A DNA stretch of 64,000 nucleotides from Heliocidaris tuberculata (GCA_025618425.1 CM046842.1:37181786-37245785), one strand, 5' to 3'; positions 30,686 to 42,755 are shown, counted from the stretch's first letter. Translations and numbers: made by a program. The notes: a model not told the origin generated them from the sequence alone.

Positions 30686-30911
30686 GGGGTCCGCTCGCTA
30701 GTCATAAGGACCGCTATTTATAATTTCAGCTAATAATGAATGAATAGCGGTCCTTATGAATAATGGTCTTTATGACTTTATGAAGAGTGACCCTCTTTCC
30801 TTTTTATGAATAGCGGACCTTCAGGTATAGGAACTTACACGTAATGAATAGCGGTCTTTATGAATAGCGGTCATTATGACTAGCGATCCTTATGACTAGC
30901 GAGGTTACCCC
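30686..30911. mobile_element. hAT-like MITE, GGGGTnnSCTCGCTAGTC family, copy 1
   Basis: A 226-bp element with ends GGGGTCCGCTCGCTAGTCAT and the complementary ...GACTAGCGAGGTTACCCC. It is flanked by a perfect 8-bp duplication GATTTGGA (30678-30685 and 30912-30919). The interior is built from ATGAATAGCGGTCCTTATGA-type repeats in both orientations. A second copy with its own 8-bp duplication is at 58178-58311. Confidence 0.85.
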
Positions 30912-31104
30912 GATTTGGAGACGGTTCTCCGATATACTCTCTGACGACAATTTCTCCGGACTTTATTCCATCGAATATATAAGATTAGGATTAGGGTTGC
31001 AGTCGGGTTTTAGGTTAGTTTTGAGTTTACGGTCCGGATTAGGTATAGTGTTTGGTCCAAGGTTAACGTTTAGAATTCGGTTAGTGTACTAAATTATCAT
31101 GGAG

Positions 31105-31475
31105 CAAATTGTCGTGGGAGAATATGTCGTCGGAGCATGTGCCGTGGGAACATTGTCGTGGGAGCATATGTCGTGGGAGCATATGTTGTGAAAGCATGTA
31201 TCGTGGAAGCATATGTCGTGGGAGCACATGTCGTGGGAGCATGTGTCGTGGAAGCATATGTCGTGGGAGCATAAGTCGTGGGAGCATTGTCTTGGAAGCA
31301 TTTGTCGTGGGAGCATAAGTCGTGGGAGCATTGTCGTGGGAGCATGTGTCGTGGGAGCATGTGTCGTGGGAGCATATGTCGTGAAAGCATGTGTCGTGGA
31401 AGCATATGTCGTGGGAGCATAAGTCGTGGGAGCATTGTCGTGGGAGCATGTGTCGTGGGAGCATGTGTCGTACAG
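31105..31475. repeat. 15-bp minisatellite (GTCGTGGGAGCATAT)
   Basis: About 25 copies of a 15-base unit, TCGTGGGAGCATATG with variants (CATTG, CATAAG, AAAGCATG). Because the period is a multiple of 3 and the unit lacks stops, several frames on both strands stay open and spell MLPRH, CSHDT or WEHMS pentapeptides. There is no splice or promoter evidence that any is a gene. Unit variants are arranged in a higher-order order (the 5-unit block near 31260 resembles that near 31400). Confidence 0.9.
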
Positions 31476-32051
31476 AAACTTGGAGACAATCGAGGAAGTA
31501 TAGATAATCATGAATATCGAATAATTAGAGGCGCGATAATACTGAAAGTGCCATACATTGAAGATTTGAAGAGAAAAGGCAACAGCAACAGCAAAAATGA
31601 CAAACTCAAGAAGTAAGAGATCACATTAGAACATTAGATTACTGGGGAAAGAAATATGTTTTGAGGGATCTTTCGAAAGTTGCAAGACATGTTCTTTCTC
31701 TGATGCAGAGTGGATATTGTTTCGGAACCATTATCGACTTCGTGGTCTTCATTTCTGAGATCGGTTGCAGTTTAGCAGTGGCATCTGTTAGCTTCCAGTC
31801 ATCCTGTTGCAGGGTTGTCCACAGACAATACACCCAGGAACGTTACACTTGCGAGTAATGATCCAACTTACATGACCATATAGGCGTAGCCCTGAAAGGG
31901 CGCATGGCCCTTCTGTTCATCCGCTTAAAAAAAGTCATAAACAGAACTTAGTGGTCAAGACCTTAATCCTTCCCCAAGTGTGTATGTGTAACTATGCGAC
32001 TCTGATTTTGTGTGTCGCCCCTCTCATCTGTTCAACTCCCCTGGCCTGCAC

Positions 32052-32266
32052 TGCAAAATCCAGGGTGTTAATTTAACACCATCTCGGTATCAATATTGGG
32101 CTACACCAGATAAGTGTTAAAACAACACCAATTTCAAATTAAACTGGTGTTGTTTTGACTCATATCTGGTGTAGCCCAATACCAAACTCGTGTTGTTTGA
32201 ACACTTATCTGGTGTAGCCCAATATTGATACCGAGATGGTGTTGAATTAACACCCTGGTTTTTGCA
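32052..32266. mobile_element. Foldback MITE (TGCAAAATCCAGGGTGTTAA)
   Basis: A 215-bp element that is inverted-repeat almost throughout: TGCAAAATCCAGGGTGTTAA, then CATCTCGGTATCAATATTGG and CTACACCAGATAAGTGTT, mirrored at the right as AACACTTATCTGGTGTAG, CCAATATTGATACCGAGATG and ending CCTGGTTTTTGCA. Non-coding. Confidence 0.8.
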
Positions 32267-32780
32267 CCGTGTAAGTATTTTTTTGCTCAAAGTCCTGCGC
32301 TGATGATATTAAGAGGCGTATCCAAGCTTGGTTTGCGCTGTCACCCTACTCTAGATTTTCAAAAATGATTTGTGAGCAGCGTCAATACTATCTTAACATA
32401 CCTTAAGACTTATTGTAGTTGGAAATCAGACTTATTAAAGCATTGGTCTTTATTGGTGATGAGTGCCACTTTTCTTATCAATGGACAATCCAAGAATCAA
32501 TAATTATGATAACTATGGTGGCTTCTTATACAGTACGTTAGACGCAACTTTAGAAAACCGACCACAAAACGTCGAAAATGGCGTATAAAGCACGATGAAA
32601 ATAGTGCCCTCATTGTTTGATGCCAGGCAGTGTGCACAAATGACATGGGTATGATCTTACAAAGTCTACCTGTTGTTGATACCCTTTTTTTCAGAAATAA
32701 TGCTGGGTCTCAGTTATCTTCAAATTCCATGAATGATTCGTCTTATAAGATAATGTTAAAATGACATTAATATTAGAAAT

Positions 32781-32784
<4 letters not shown>

Positions 32785-32831
<47 letters not shown>
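32785..32831. repeat. (AT)n microsatellite
   Basis: About 23 AT dinucleotides, followed by TATTTATTTATTTATA. Confidence 0.95.
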
Positions 32832-32835
<4 letters not shown>

Positions 32836-33053
32836 GTATTTATTTATTTATAGGGAGAGGATATAGGAGAGGAAAAGCAAAGAAATAGCCTACATAAAGA
32901 AAGGGAAGGGAAGAGCATAGATGAAACGAAAAACAAAGAAATACATAAGAAAATGGGAGAGGATATAGAAGAGGACGAACAAAGAAATACATTAAATTCT
33001 ATATCCTCTGTTATTTCCTTATGTATTTCTTTGTTTTTCCTTTTCTATCATCA

Positions 33054-33200
33054 GGGGCCCGTTGCACAAAACTTGCGTTTGAACGCAACTCAGGAAAATC
33101 AAACGCAACTTTATTTTCAGCCAATCAGAAGTGCGCATTAAGGACTTGCGTTTGATTTTTAGGAGTTGCGATTAAACGCAAGTTTTGTGCAACGGGCCCC
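33054..33200. mobile_element. Foldback MITE with GGGGCCCGTTGCACAAAAC ends
   Basis: 147 bp; left GGGGCCCGTTGCACAAAACT, right the complement. Inverted similarity extends through TGCGTTTGAACGCAACTC. Related by its ends to 15665-15821 but with a different interior. Confidence 0.75.
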
Positions 33201-33434
33201 AGATCTTCTCATACCTGATTGTACCAAGGAGGTACTAGGCAAGCATTGGTTATACTGTTCGTGCACATAGCGCTGCTTGTGGTTGTGAATGTGCGTTGAC
33301 GACTCTTTTACCAGAGCTCTTCTAGGATTTTTTCACGAAAGTGCCTAACGCTAGGGTGTAAAACGGAAACGCACCCCGGGCACCTTCCAACCCAACGTTA
33401 TCATAAATATACTTCCAGACTTGAGTAGAATAAG

Positions 33435-33690
33435 AGAGAGAAGGGTAACAAAAATTAAGATAATTAGATAAACAACAATTTAAGTTTGTTGGTGCTAGAG
33501 AGGGAAAGAGAGGAGGGAGTGACAGAGAGAGAGAGAGAGAGAGAGGGGGAGGGGGAGAGGGATTGGAGAAAAGAGTAAAAATGAGAGGAATGAAGGGAGG
33601 TAATAAGAAAAATAGATTGATAGAGAGAGAGAGAGAGAGGGGGGAGGGGGGGGGAGAGAGAGAGAGAGAGAGAGAGAGAAAGAAGTTGAC
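33435..33690. repeat. Purine-rich (GA)n tracts
   Basis: Several GAGA runs (33523-33545, 33625-33640, 33655-33678) with GGGGAGGGGG between. The pyrimidine strand yields long SLSLSL frames that are not genes. Confidence 0.85.
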
Positions 33691-34107
33691 ACAGGAAAGC
33701 GGGGTGAAGTGGGACAATTGAATCGTGATTTGGTTCTCTTTGCTTTGTAACTTCTAAAATATTCATTGTAACCCCTCCATTTTTACATGGTAAATTTGAT
33801 TTGATTTGATTTATTTTCTTCTGCATTCATATAAGTATAACATTTTTCGTTATCATATATAAAATAAAATGCAAAAGTACTTTTTGACAATGAATCATAT
33901 ATAGCAAGTATATGTAACAATCATTTTTCAAAAACAAACACGAAATGATAAATTGTCAAATTATTGTAATTCATGAATTATAAAGTCATTTGCGGAAGAA
34001 GGACTACCATTATAAGCAATTTGCTTGAGAATATGGCAGCCCCAGACAAATATTATGAAATAGCTAAAACATGTTTAAATAAGCAGAATGGATAAATAAT
34101 TGAAATC

Positions 34108-34752
34108 CTAAATTAAAAGCATATTAATGATGATGTTGATGATGAAATGATGATGGTGATGATGATGATGATGATGATGATAACGGTGATGATGATGATG
34201 AAGAGTTGACACAGAAATTTTACCTTGTATATTCAGATAGTAACATCGTTTTATCTTGGCTTTAAATGAGTAAAGGGAACAACAGGATTTAATGAATTCT
34301 GGGAGAGAATTCCATAAGTCTGGACCATGGTGTCTTATTGATCTATGGGCAATCAGTAACTTTGGGTTGACCAGATGAAAATTGGAGGAATTGCGAGTAG
34401 GGTAGGAGTGAATAGTGTTATTTAAATTATAAAAGTTTTGAAATGAAAGAGGGAGCAAGTCATTTAGATACTTAAATATGAACAGTAAACCTTGTAGTGA
34501 ATTGATGTCGAATACTGTTAGAGTTTTCAGTTGGTAAAATAATGGTCTGGTGTGAGATAAATATGGTAAACCAGTACATATGCAAAGGGCTTTCTTTTGC
34601 AATAAGTAAATAGAGTTGATTTTTGTTTTGTTGGTGGTGGCCCATACTAAATTGCAATATGTTATATATGGTAATATCAATGAATTATAAAGCATAATGA
34701 TCGTTTTACAAGGGACAAATCTCTTTATATACTTTATAAAGTATGCCAACAT
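34108..34752 (-). pseudogene. LINE C-terminal region
   Basis: Reads FVPCKTIIMLYNSLILPYITYCN, in which SLILPYITYCNLVW is typical of the post-RT region, then YPTRNSSNFHL and LWNSLPEFIKSCCSLYSFK, the usual LINE C-terminal W-N-LP...FK pattern. It runs on into a poly-histidine stretch that is just translated (ATC)n. Confidence 0.8.
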
Positions 34753-35194
34753 TCCTAGAAATAGAAGTAGTTATATGACGTATATGTTCATTCCAATTTA
34801 AATTTTCATCGATAATGACACCCAAAAATTTTGTTTGTCTCTTTCTTTCTAGAGGTACATTATCTATAAGTATGTTGTAAGGAAAATCAATGACATGAGA
34901 ATTTATGTGCTTGAAATAAATGAAATTGGTTTTATCTAAATTAAGGGACAATTTATTGCACTTAAACCACAAAGATAACTTTGGTAACTCATTATTAAGT
35001 GTATTTACTAGGGTATTTAAGTTATGATGTGAACAGAAAATGTTTGTGTCATCTGCAAATAATATGAAAGATAAAAGAGGAGTTGTATTAGTTAAATCAT
35101 TAACATATAATAGAAAGAGTAAAGGGCCTAGTATTGACCCTTGTGGAACACCGCATTGGATTGGTAGGAAATTTGAAGAAACATCATTATACAC
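34706..35194 (-). pseudogene. LINE RT palm fragment
   Basis: Contains CGVPQGSILGPLLF, then ILFADDTNIF with the catalytic aspartate pair, KLSLNLDKTN and TKFLGVIIDENLNW. Frame breaks separate it from the upstream RT motifs (SKAFDT is in another frame near 35290). Confidence 0.85.
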
Positions 35195-35590
35195 TACATA
35201 TTGTTTTCTATTAGATAAATAGCTCTCAAACCAGGAGAGGGCAACTCCACGAATTCCATAAGAGAGAAGTTTTTAAAGTAAAATATGGTGGTCAAGCGTA
35301 TCAAAGGCTTTAGATAAGTCCATGAATACTCCTATTACATGTTCTTTATTGGCCATGGCATTCGTTATTTTATCATATAATTGTACTAAAGCTAGGTCGG
35401 TTGAATGTCTTTTTCTGAAACCATATTGATTTATATTTAGAAAACGAAATGTATGTAAAAAGTCATACAGCCTTTTGTAAATAATCTATTCTAGTATTTT
35501 TGATATGCTGGGAAGAATGGATATAGGCCTGTAATTACTTATTTCGTGAGGGTTGTCTTTTTTTAAAAACGGGATTTACCCTTGCAATTT
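35195..35590 (-). pseudogene. LINE RT fingers, frameshifted
   Basis: Across frames one can read NPHEISNYRPI, KHSTDLALVQL and MDLSKAFDTLDH. At least two single-base shifts are needed (one in the A/T run near 35565), so the reverse transcriptase is not translatable. Confidence 0.7.
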
Positions 35591-36472
35591 TTAGGACTCA
35601 GGACATTTCCCGGTGTTAATAGATGGATTAAAAATGTGAGTTAGAGGAGAAACAAGAAAATGTATAATTTGTTTAAGGAGAAAAGCACTGATTCTATCGT
35701 GACCTTGTGATTTACTTGACTTGAGATTTTTTGTTATTTCGATTATTTCATTAGGATTTATGGGATTAAAAAACAGTGAAGAAGTTGTAGGTTCAGGAAG
35801 AAATTTAGTAAAATTTTCGTTCGGTTTATTGAGTTTATTTGCTAAATTAGGTCCTATATTTACAAAAAAGGAATTAAAGGTATGAGCTATATCTTCAGAC
35901 TGTATTACTGTATTATCCATTGTAAAATTATTAGTAGGTAAATTTTTTGTTTTCTTGCCAATCAGATCATTTATAACCTCCCATGTAGATTTCATATTGG
36001 TTTTCACTCTGTTTAATTTATCGGAATAGTACATTTTACGAGAAGTTCGAATGATATTAGTTAATTTGTTTCGGTACGTTTTATATTTGTTTTTATTAAG
36101 AGTAGTAGAGTTTGTTAAATAAGCCTTATAAAGTTTGTTCCTTGTGTGTATGGATCGCAGAATTGCTTTTGTTATCCATGGCATTTTACTACGTTTATTG
36201 TTCTTGTTTACAGATACCAGAGGAAAATTTTTGTCGTAATATTTCTGTAACTTTTTATTGAAAGTTTCGTATGCAATATTTGCATCTGACTCACTATAAA
36301 TATCCAACCATTCTTCTGTTGCTAGATCGCTTTTGAGGGGTTCAATATTTTGGGGTGTTTGCTTTCTGTACATGCTTGATTTAACTGACCTTTTATTTGA
36401 AATGTCATTTTTACACATTAAAATAATTGGCAAATGGTCGGATATATCGGAGTAAAGTAATCCACTAGTCAT
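35591..36472 (-). pseudogene. LINE endonuclease end, linker and RT start
   Basis: A 293-codon open stretch with SDISDHLPI (catalytic DH of the EEP endonuclease), then a lysine-rich linker and KNLKSSKSQGHDRISAFLLK, the start of the RT. Open but without both catalytic halves. Confidence 0.82.
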
Positions 36473-37173
36473 GTCTTTGTCAAAGATGTTAGAAAAAATA
36501 TTATCTATAAGGGTTGAAGATTGACCATCAATCCTGGTTGGTTTATTTATATGTTGTTAACAACTATTAGCATAAATAATATGAAGAAGGGTATCATGAT
36601 AACTACTATGAGATAACAAGTCTATATTAAAATCGCCCATTAGATATATTGTTTGCCTTCTCCCGTAAGAGTATGAAGGTATATATCAAGATCTTCACAA
36701 AATGAATTTATAGAACCATGAGGGGGTCTGTAAATTAATCCAACGATTATATTTTTGTTGTTTGTATTCATGATTTCTAAAAACAATTATTCACTTTGTT
36801 TTAATGATATTTCCTTTCGGAGTTTAAATTGCAGTTGTTCATTGACATAAAATGGTAAACCCCCTCCTCTCTTTTGTTCTCGATCATGTCTGATCAGGGT
36901 ATAATTTTGTATGTTAAATAGGTTGGGCGAAGTGTTATGAAGCCAAGTTTCCGTGACACCAATAATAGAAAAGGGAAAATTGCTCAAAATATATAGCAAT
37001 GTTTCCAGAGAATCAAAATTTTTGCTTAGACTTCTAGCATTTACATGAAGTAAACTAAATTTATTTCCTGTTTTTTGAAAACTAGAAGTAAATTCCTCAG
37101 TTGAGTAATAGTTACTATCAGAGGATAAATTGTTAGTATTGAAAATAGATAACTGGTCTAGATCAGTAGTCAT
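36473..37173 (-). pseudogene. LINE endonuclease N-terminal part
   Basis: Starts MTTDLDQLSIFN, then LLHVNARSLSKNFDSL, IIGVTETWLH and RGGGLPFYVNEQ. Further down, in other frames, come VGLIYRPPHGS and LMGDFNID. All EEP motifs are present but indels near 36780 and 36640 break the frame. Confidence 0.82.
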
Positions 37174-37200
37174 TAAAAATAGCTAATAATAACCAATCTA

Positions 37201-37330
37201 TTATAATTAAAAGTGTAACAAGTAATTCGCATGTAAAGTTTCTGTGTCGTACTAGTATGATAGTGGTAATGGTCAGAGATGGAAAGAGAATGGAATGACG
37301 ATGTAAAGATAGGAGGTGACATAAGGATGA

Positions 37331-37367
<37 letters not shown>

Positions 37368-37990
37368 GCTCCTAAAGCGTTAATCAGATGATTAACTTTC
37401 ATAATGACAAGCTCATTAATTTTGAGCACCTCAGCCATAAAATACATTCATAACTTATGTAACCCTTAATGAACACTTTGTCTCAGCACTGCTGCCTCAC
37501 ATAACAACGTATGCACTGTTGATTAGTTATGAAGTTTTAAATGATAATAGAGTATTATTATACTTAATTTATCAAAAGTCAGTTTGTTTAAGAAATACAT
37601 TATTCGAATGAATTTATTTCGAAATAGAATTGAAGATTGATTCTTTTCATGAAAAGGAGCAGCGCAGAGACAAAGGTTGTACATGTTTGCATAGAACTTC
37701 ATTATGTATTACAGATGTAATAAACAGATAAGTTCAATTATGTGTAATGTAAACTCATAAAGGTAATATTAAGACAAGGAGAATGAAATGCTGAAAACAG
37801 GAGTATGGAAATTTACTTTTGCTTTGATATCATATTAATCGATCGTGCTACCTTTTCAGCACGTATTAAAAAATAAGCAATAAAAACAAGCGAACATAGA
37901 AATTGTAGTTGAAAATTTGTAATATCTACAAGACTTTTAGCATATAATCTACCTTGCGTTGGTTTAGCATTGCCTCCCATAAAAAAGCTT
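37201..37990. other. Gap with (ATG)n tract
   Basis: A (ATG)n microsatellite lies at 37330-37367. The rest is AT-rich, without a supported feature. Confidence 0.5.
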
Positions 37991-39950
37991 TCAAAAGAGA
38001 AAGAAAATAATTACTATCGTTTTCCCATTTGGTGCGTAATGACTATCAGTAAATTGGAACAAGACTAAATTTGGTGCAACCGAATCATGCAACTGACGAT
38101 TTAATAACAAAAAAACAAAACAAACAAAAACAGGAACAAAAACAAAACAAAATAAGGACAAGATGTCAGTATCGATTCATAGTGGAGTACTCGCAAAGCC
38201 TCTTATTAGAGGAAGTAAACAAATTTTTCGAATACTCTTCCTTCCCCCTTTTTTCTCCTTATTACTCTTTTCTTCCTATTTACATTTGCATGTGACAGAT
38301 TATCAGCGATTGATTTAAGTAGAACAGATCAAAAAAATGAGAAAGATATACACAGTTATCGATCTAGACAAATGCTTCAAGTAGGTTAAACACATTACAA
38401 ATAAATTCTTACATTGCAAATAAATTCTTATTACTTTCGCTAGTTTATGATTCCTCCAGTAATGAGAGAAATAGAATGAGAGTTATCCAAAATCCAACCA
38501 CTTGTAAAAAGAATATACAGCACATAAAGTAATTAATGTCAGTAAATTGTAATAAATAACAATTGTAATAAATAACAATTTACCAAATAATGATTACTCG
38601 CAGAGCCACTCATTGAAGATAGTAAACAAATTTTTCGAATAATCCTTCTTTTTCTTTTTTCTTCTTCTCTCCTTCTTCCTCTTTTCTTCCTGTTTAAATT
38701 TGCAAGTGACGGATGATTAGCCATTGATTTAAGTATGGTAAAATAAATAAAAAAAACAAAAACAAAAAACAACAAACAACTGAGAAAGATATACGCAGGT
38801 ATCAGTCTAGACAAACGCTTCCAGTAGATTAAACACATTACAAATAAATTCTTACATTGCAAATAAATTCTTATTCTCATTACTTTCGCTAGATTATGAT
38901 TCCTCAAAGAATGAAAGAAATAGAATGAGAGTTATCCAAAATCAAACCACTTATAAAAAAAAAAATGACAGCACATAAAATGATGAATGTCAGCAAAAAT
39001 CGTAATAAATATCAATTTACCAAGCAATAAATACTCGCAGAGCCATTCATTGGAAAAAGTAAACAAACTTTCTTTCTTTTTCTTTCTCTTTCTCTTTTTT
39101 TCTCTCCTTCTTCCTCTTTTCTTCCTATTTACATTTGCAAATGACAGATTATCAGCGACTGATTTAAGTAGGGCAATATAAATAATGAGAAAGAGATACG
39201 CAGGTATCGATCTAGACAAATGCTTCAAATACATCAAAAGCATTGCAAATAAATTCTTTTGTCTTATTACTTTCGCTAGATTATAATTCCTTTGATAATG
39301 AGAGAAAAGACCGAAGATTACGAAAAAAAATCTAACCACTTTTGTAACGAATATTCAGCACAAAAAGTGATGAATGGCAGTAAATTGTAATAAATATCAA
39401 TTTATCGAGTGATGAATATCAGTAAATTGGAAAAAGACTACTTGAAGCATTTGTTTAGCTATTCAGTAGATTAAAAACATTTCTAAGAAATATCAATTTA
39501 TCAAGTAATGAATATCAGTAAATTGGAAAAAAAGACTAAATTCAGTGCAGCTGAATCAGGCAATTGACGATTAAACTAAAAAATCAAAAACAAAACAAAA
39601 CAAATACAAGATGTCAGTATTGATTCATAGTGAAGTACTCGCAAAGCCTCTTATTAGAGAAAGTAAAGAAACATTTTCAAATGCTCTTTTTTTTTCTCCT
39701 CCTTTTTCCCATTTATATTTACGTGTGGTAGATTATCAGCGATTGATTTAAGTAGGACAAATGGGAAAAAAGAGAAAGATATATGCAGGTATCGATGTGG
39801 ACAAATGCTTCAAGTATATTAAAAACTTTGCTAAGGAATACCTTTTCCTTATTACTTTCGCGAGATTATAATTCTTCTAATAATAAGAGACAAAAGACTG
39901 AGAGTTATAAAAACTATCTAACCATTTTTATTACAATTAATCAGCATATA
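37990..39950. repeat. Degenerate tandem array, ~400-600-bp units
   Basis: The sequence ACTCGCAAAGCCTCTTATTA or its variant CTCGCAGAGCCACTCATTG recurs at about 38190, 38592, 39035 and 39640. Each is followed by GAAAGTAAACAAA, a CTTTTTTC-rich tract, GATTATCAGCGATTGATTTA, AGATATACGCAGGTATCGAT and GACAAATGCTTCAAGTA. Four main units plus a partial one near 39350-39470. Long TC-rich tracts generate the open frames seen here. Confidence 0.8.
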
Positions 39951-40094
39951 AATTGACATGTATTCGACGGAATGCTGGTATTAAAAATAATATCAATAGT
40001 AAGGTATAGTAATAGTAAGGTAAGCAAGGTATTTGACACAGTCACTATAATGTCTTTAGTTTTTATGCAAATAATGATTAAAAATGAGGTCCTT

Positions 40095-40990
40095 GAACGG
40101 GGTAAATTGGGACACCATGGAGGTGAACTGGGACAGTAATAGGGGTGAAGTGGGACAGTCGGGGAGAAATGGGACAAAACTCTTGAAAATGCTAAAATCA
40201 CCCTTTTTCTGATAGTTGTCTAATAAAAAGTGCTGGGAATGTTAAAGGTAATATATCACTTTAAAAAAAACTTGCTTATTATAAGAGTTAATTTTAAAGT
40301 TGACTTAAAGATTTATTCCCATTTAAAAAGTACTGGATGAAATTATGAGCGTTTTGTAAAAATTTCAACCTATATTTCGACGGTTTGGGGCAAAAATAGA
40401 TAATTGTGCATAATATTTATACATTTTTTGTTACACACAAGTTTGTCTGAAGTAGTTTGTAAAAAGGAATTGGCCGATATGACTTTTTACGATTTTTATG
40501 TGGACCCAGAGATATTTTCATGTAATATGTCTATGGATTATGACTGATAAAAACTCATTTTCCTTACATATACACAAAAAGTAACTAGGTGAACTGGGAC
40601 AATATGTCCCAGTTCACCCCGATAGAAAAAAACAAAAACAACAAATGCCTGCAAAATATTAGTGTTGGTATTTATCGCTAAAAATATTATTGCAAATTAT
40701 GGAGTCATATAAGACTTATATGCTGTATGCGGGGTTTTCACTTTAGCCAAGTGGTATACTTATAAAATATTTGACAATGAATGATGAAAAATAGAAAAAA
40801 AGTGGTCCAAAAAAAAAATGTAAATTAAACCTATAAGCAAAATCGCAGTATAGCTGTGAATGTATTTGTGAACATTGATAGTTAAGACCTTTCGTAAGAT
40901 TCAAACTAATTTATAAAAGGTTAATTATATTTTGAGTTAGAGGTGGTGTCCCTGTTCTCCCGCGTCCCAGTTCACCCCGCTCTCCCCTAT
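40095..40990. mobile_element. Element bounded by GGGGTGAACTGGGAC motifs
   Basis: The left end carries GGGGTAAATTGGGACACC followed by direct repeats GGTGAACTGGGACAG and GGTGAAGTGGGACAG. The right end carries the complement (GTCCCAGTTCACCCCGC). A further inverted pair (GAACTGGGACAATATGTCCC) lies at 40590-40618. A lone GGGGTGAAGTGGGAC also occurs near 33696. Likely a TIR element of unknown family. Confidence 0.5.
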
Positions 40991-41309
40991 TTCCCATCCC
41001 CCGTCCCCGCTCCCCCACCCTCAAAAGTAGTATGCCTACAAATACAACAAAATCAAGGCATGATGTTTGATTTTAAAGTGTTAAAGGGCAGGCTAAACTT
41101 TTGCTCCTTCCGGATCTATCAAATTACATACTGTATATGATACAACAGAAAATGCAAGAAAACCTAGTTTAAAAATATTCATTTACACACATCGAAACTA
41201 CCAGGTCTTGAAGTGAAAGTTTTCATTATTTGTTTAACAAAAAGTCACTCATGTAGGCTGAATTCTATTTTCGAAAGGACAGCCGCATGAAGCGCAATTG
41301 AAAGCACTT

Positions 41310-41314
41310 CCGCA

Positions 41315-41372
<58 letters not shown>

Positions 41373-41373
41373 A
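41310..41373. repeat. (GA)n microsatellite with terminal G run
   Basis: About 26 GA repeats ending in GGGGGGGGGG. Confidence 0.9.
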
Positions 41374-42340
41374 TGAATAGAGAGGGGTCATAAAGGAACT
41401 GTTGATACTTGTCTAAATTCAAATCTAAATTCAAATAACGACCTATTACAAGGATATAAGAAGATCATTTGTAACCTTCCTATCTTCTGCTATTTTTTTA
41501 TCTCTCATTCCTCGCTCCTTATGCCCCCTTCTTTTATTTTCCACCTCTTTTCCTTGTACCTGTTTGGACGTTGCGAACGTTTGCTGTGTTTCAGTTTCTA
41601 GAGGATTGTTGTAATCAAATAGATCTTATAAGCATCATACATTACTAAGTTAGCATGTTTAAGAGCTTCCTTATTGTGTTATGTGTGGAAAGATGAAGAT
41701 CGTAATACTGACAAGAAATTAAGGAGCAGTATTTCAATACAGTCTATACAAGTAGGGTGTGATGTCATCAAGACGCGATGAAGACGACAGCAGGGCAGTA
41801 GATCTGATGTTTAGTAATCTAATCGGTGAGAGACCACACTGTTATTTAGTTTTTGCAAACGTAATATTTGGCGAATAGTACTTAACGAATATATGAAATA
41901 ATTATTTCAATAGAATTTATCATAATATACACTTTATCAGTAAATGCGGTGGAGATACGGAAGAAAGTTTAGTCTCAAAATATACTATATTCATAAAACT
42001 GAGTTATGACGAAAACATGATTCTTAATGCTCGTATCCTGTATCATCTATTTTGAAGACTAATCATTAACTTCATTATTTCATTAAGCTGAAAAAAAATA
42101 TGAAAATTTAGATTGCTTTGTATTTATGTACACGTATGTTTGGAAACAACTGCTTAGTGAGGACAACCACTATAACAGGAACTAATTTTATTTTGGCGAT
42201 CCTCGGGCACTAGTCGGTGGTATTTCTAACTTCTCTTGTATCTATACATTTTTTCTGGTCTGGAAATTCCAAAAAATATTATAAAGCAAAATAAATGGGC
42301 CCTCAGGGAGAAAATTATCATACCCCGGGTAAACAAGGCA
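41374..42340. other. AT-rich gap
   Basis: No supported gene. If the exon at 42648 is real, this would be upstream sequence or 5' intron of that gene. Confidence 0.35.
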
Positions 42341-42344
42341 TATC

Positions 42345-42600
42345 ACTGTTATCATCATCATCATCATTATCATCATCATCATTTATTATTTTCGTTATCA
42401 TTATTATTGTTATTTTCATTATTATTATTGATATCATCATCATCATCATTTTAATTATTATCATAAGTTTTATTTTTGCTTCATTACTATCATTATTATT
42501 GTTATTGTTGTTTATTATTATTATCATTATTATTATTACTATTATTATTAATATTAGTTGTAGTAGTAGATGTAGAATCATTATTATTATCATTCTTGTT
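42345..42600. repeat. (ATC)n/(ATT)n trinucleotide tract
   Basis: A mixture of ATCATC, ATTATT and related trinucleotides over ~250 bp. The 107- to 122-codon open frames on both strands are translations of this simple sequence. Confidence 0.9.
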
Positions 42601-42647
42601 ATTGTATTAGTTATGTAATTTCGTTTAAAGATCCCGCAAGTTGAAAG

Positions 42648-42755
42648 ATGGCAAGTGAGAAAAAGCGTGACAGAAACAAGGTCCATATCCAGAAAGAAAA
42701 GGTTGCTAGCAACAAAATGGCATTAAGAGGGTTCGGCCTACTGCGACTCTTTAAG
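42648..42755 (+). CDS. Putative first coding exon of a membrane protein gene
   Basis: ATG at 42648 is preceded directly by an in-frame TGA (42642-42644). It encodes 36 codons: MASEKKRDRNKVHIQKEK, then VASNKMALRGFGLLRLFK, followed by a GTATTT donor in phase 0. A possible acceptor (TTTCGTTTAAAG) lies just upstream for a 5' UTR intron. The charged tail ending in a hydrophobic run would join in frame to the exon at 61155-61271 (VTRTFQLWTAILC...). The join is an inference across an 18.4-kb intron and no family is certain. Confidence 0.4.

Larger units (their letters stand above)
33795..37200 (-). mobile_element. Decayed CR1/L2-like LINE, nearly full length
   Basis: Minus-strand non-LTR element. 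It runs from an N-terminal methionine frame near 37173 through endonuclease and RT to a 3' UTR with (ATC)n near 34140-34200 and a terminal AAATAAATCAAATCAAATC tail at 33795-33815. The protein is broken into at least five frames by small indels and stops. Its first recognisable motif, LLHVNARSLSKNFDSL, is shared with the copy at 61663-63575. A second (ATC)n tract at 37330-37367, just upstream of the 5' end, resembles its own 3' UTR repeat. Confidence 0.82.

Noticed and set aside
31081..31511. 127-140-codon minus-strand frames of MLPRH/CSHDT repeats
   Set aside because: Produced by the 15-bp minisatellite in all three frames; no evidence of a gene.
42295..42686. 107-122-codon frames over (ATC)n/(ATT)n
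   Set aside because: Simple-sequence translations; only the small exon candidate at 42648-42755 has independent signals.
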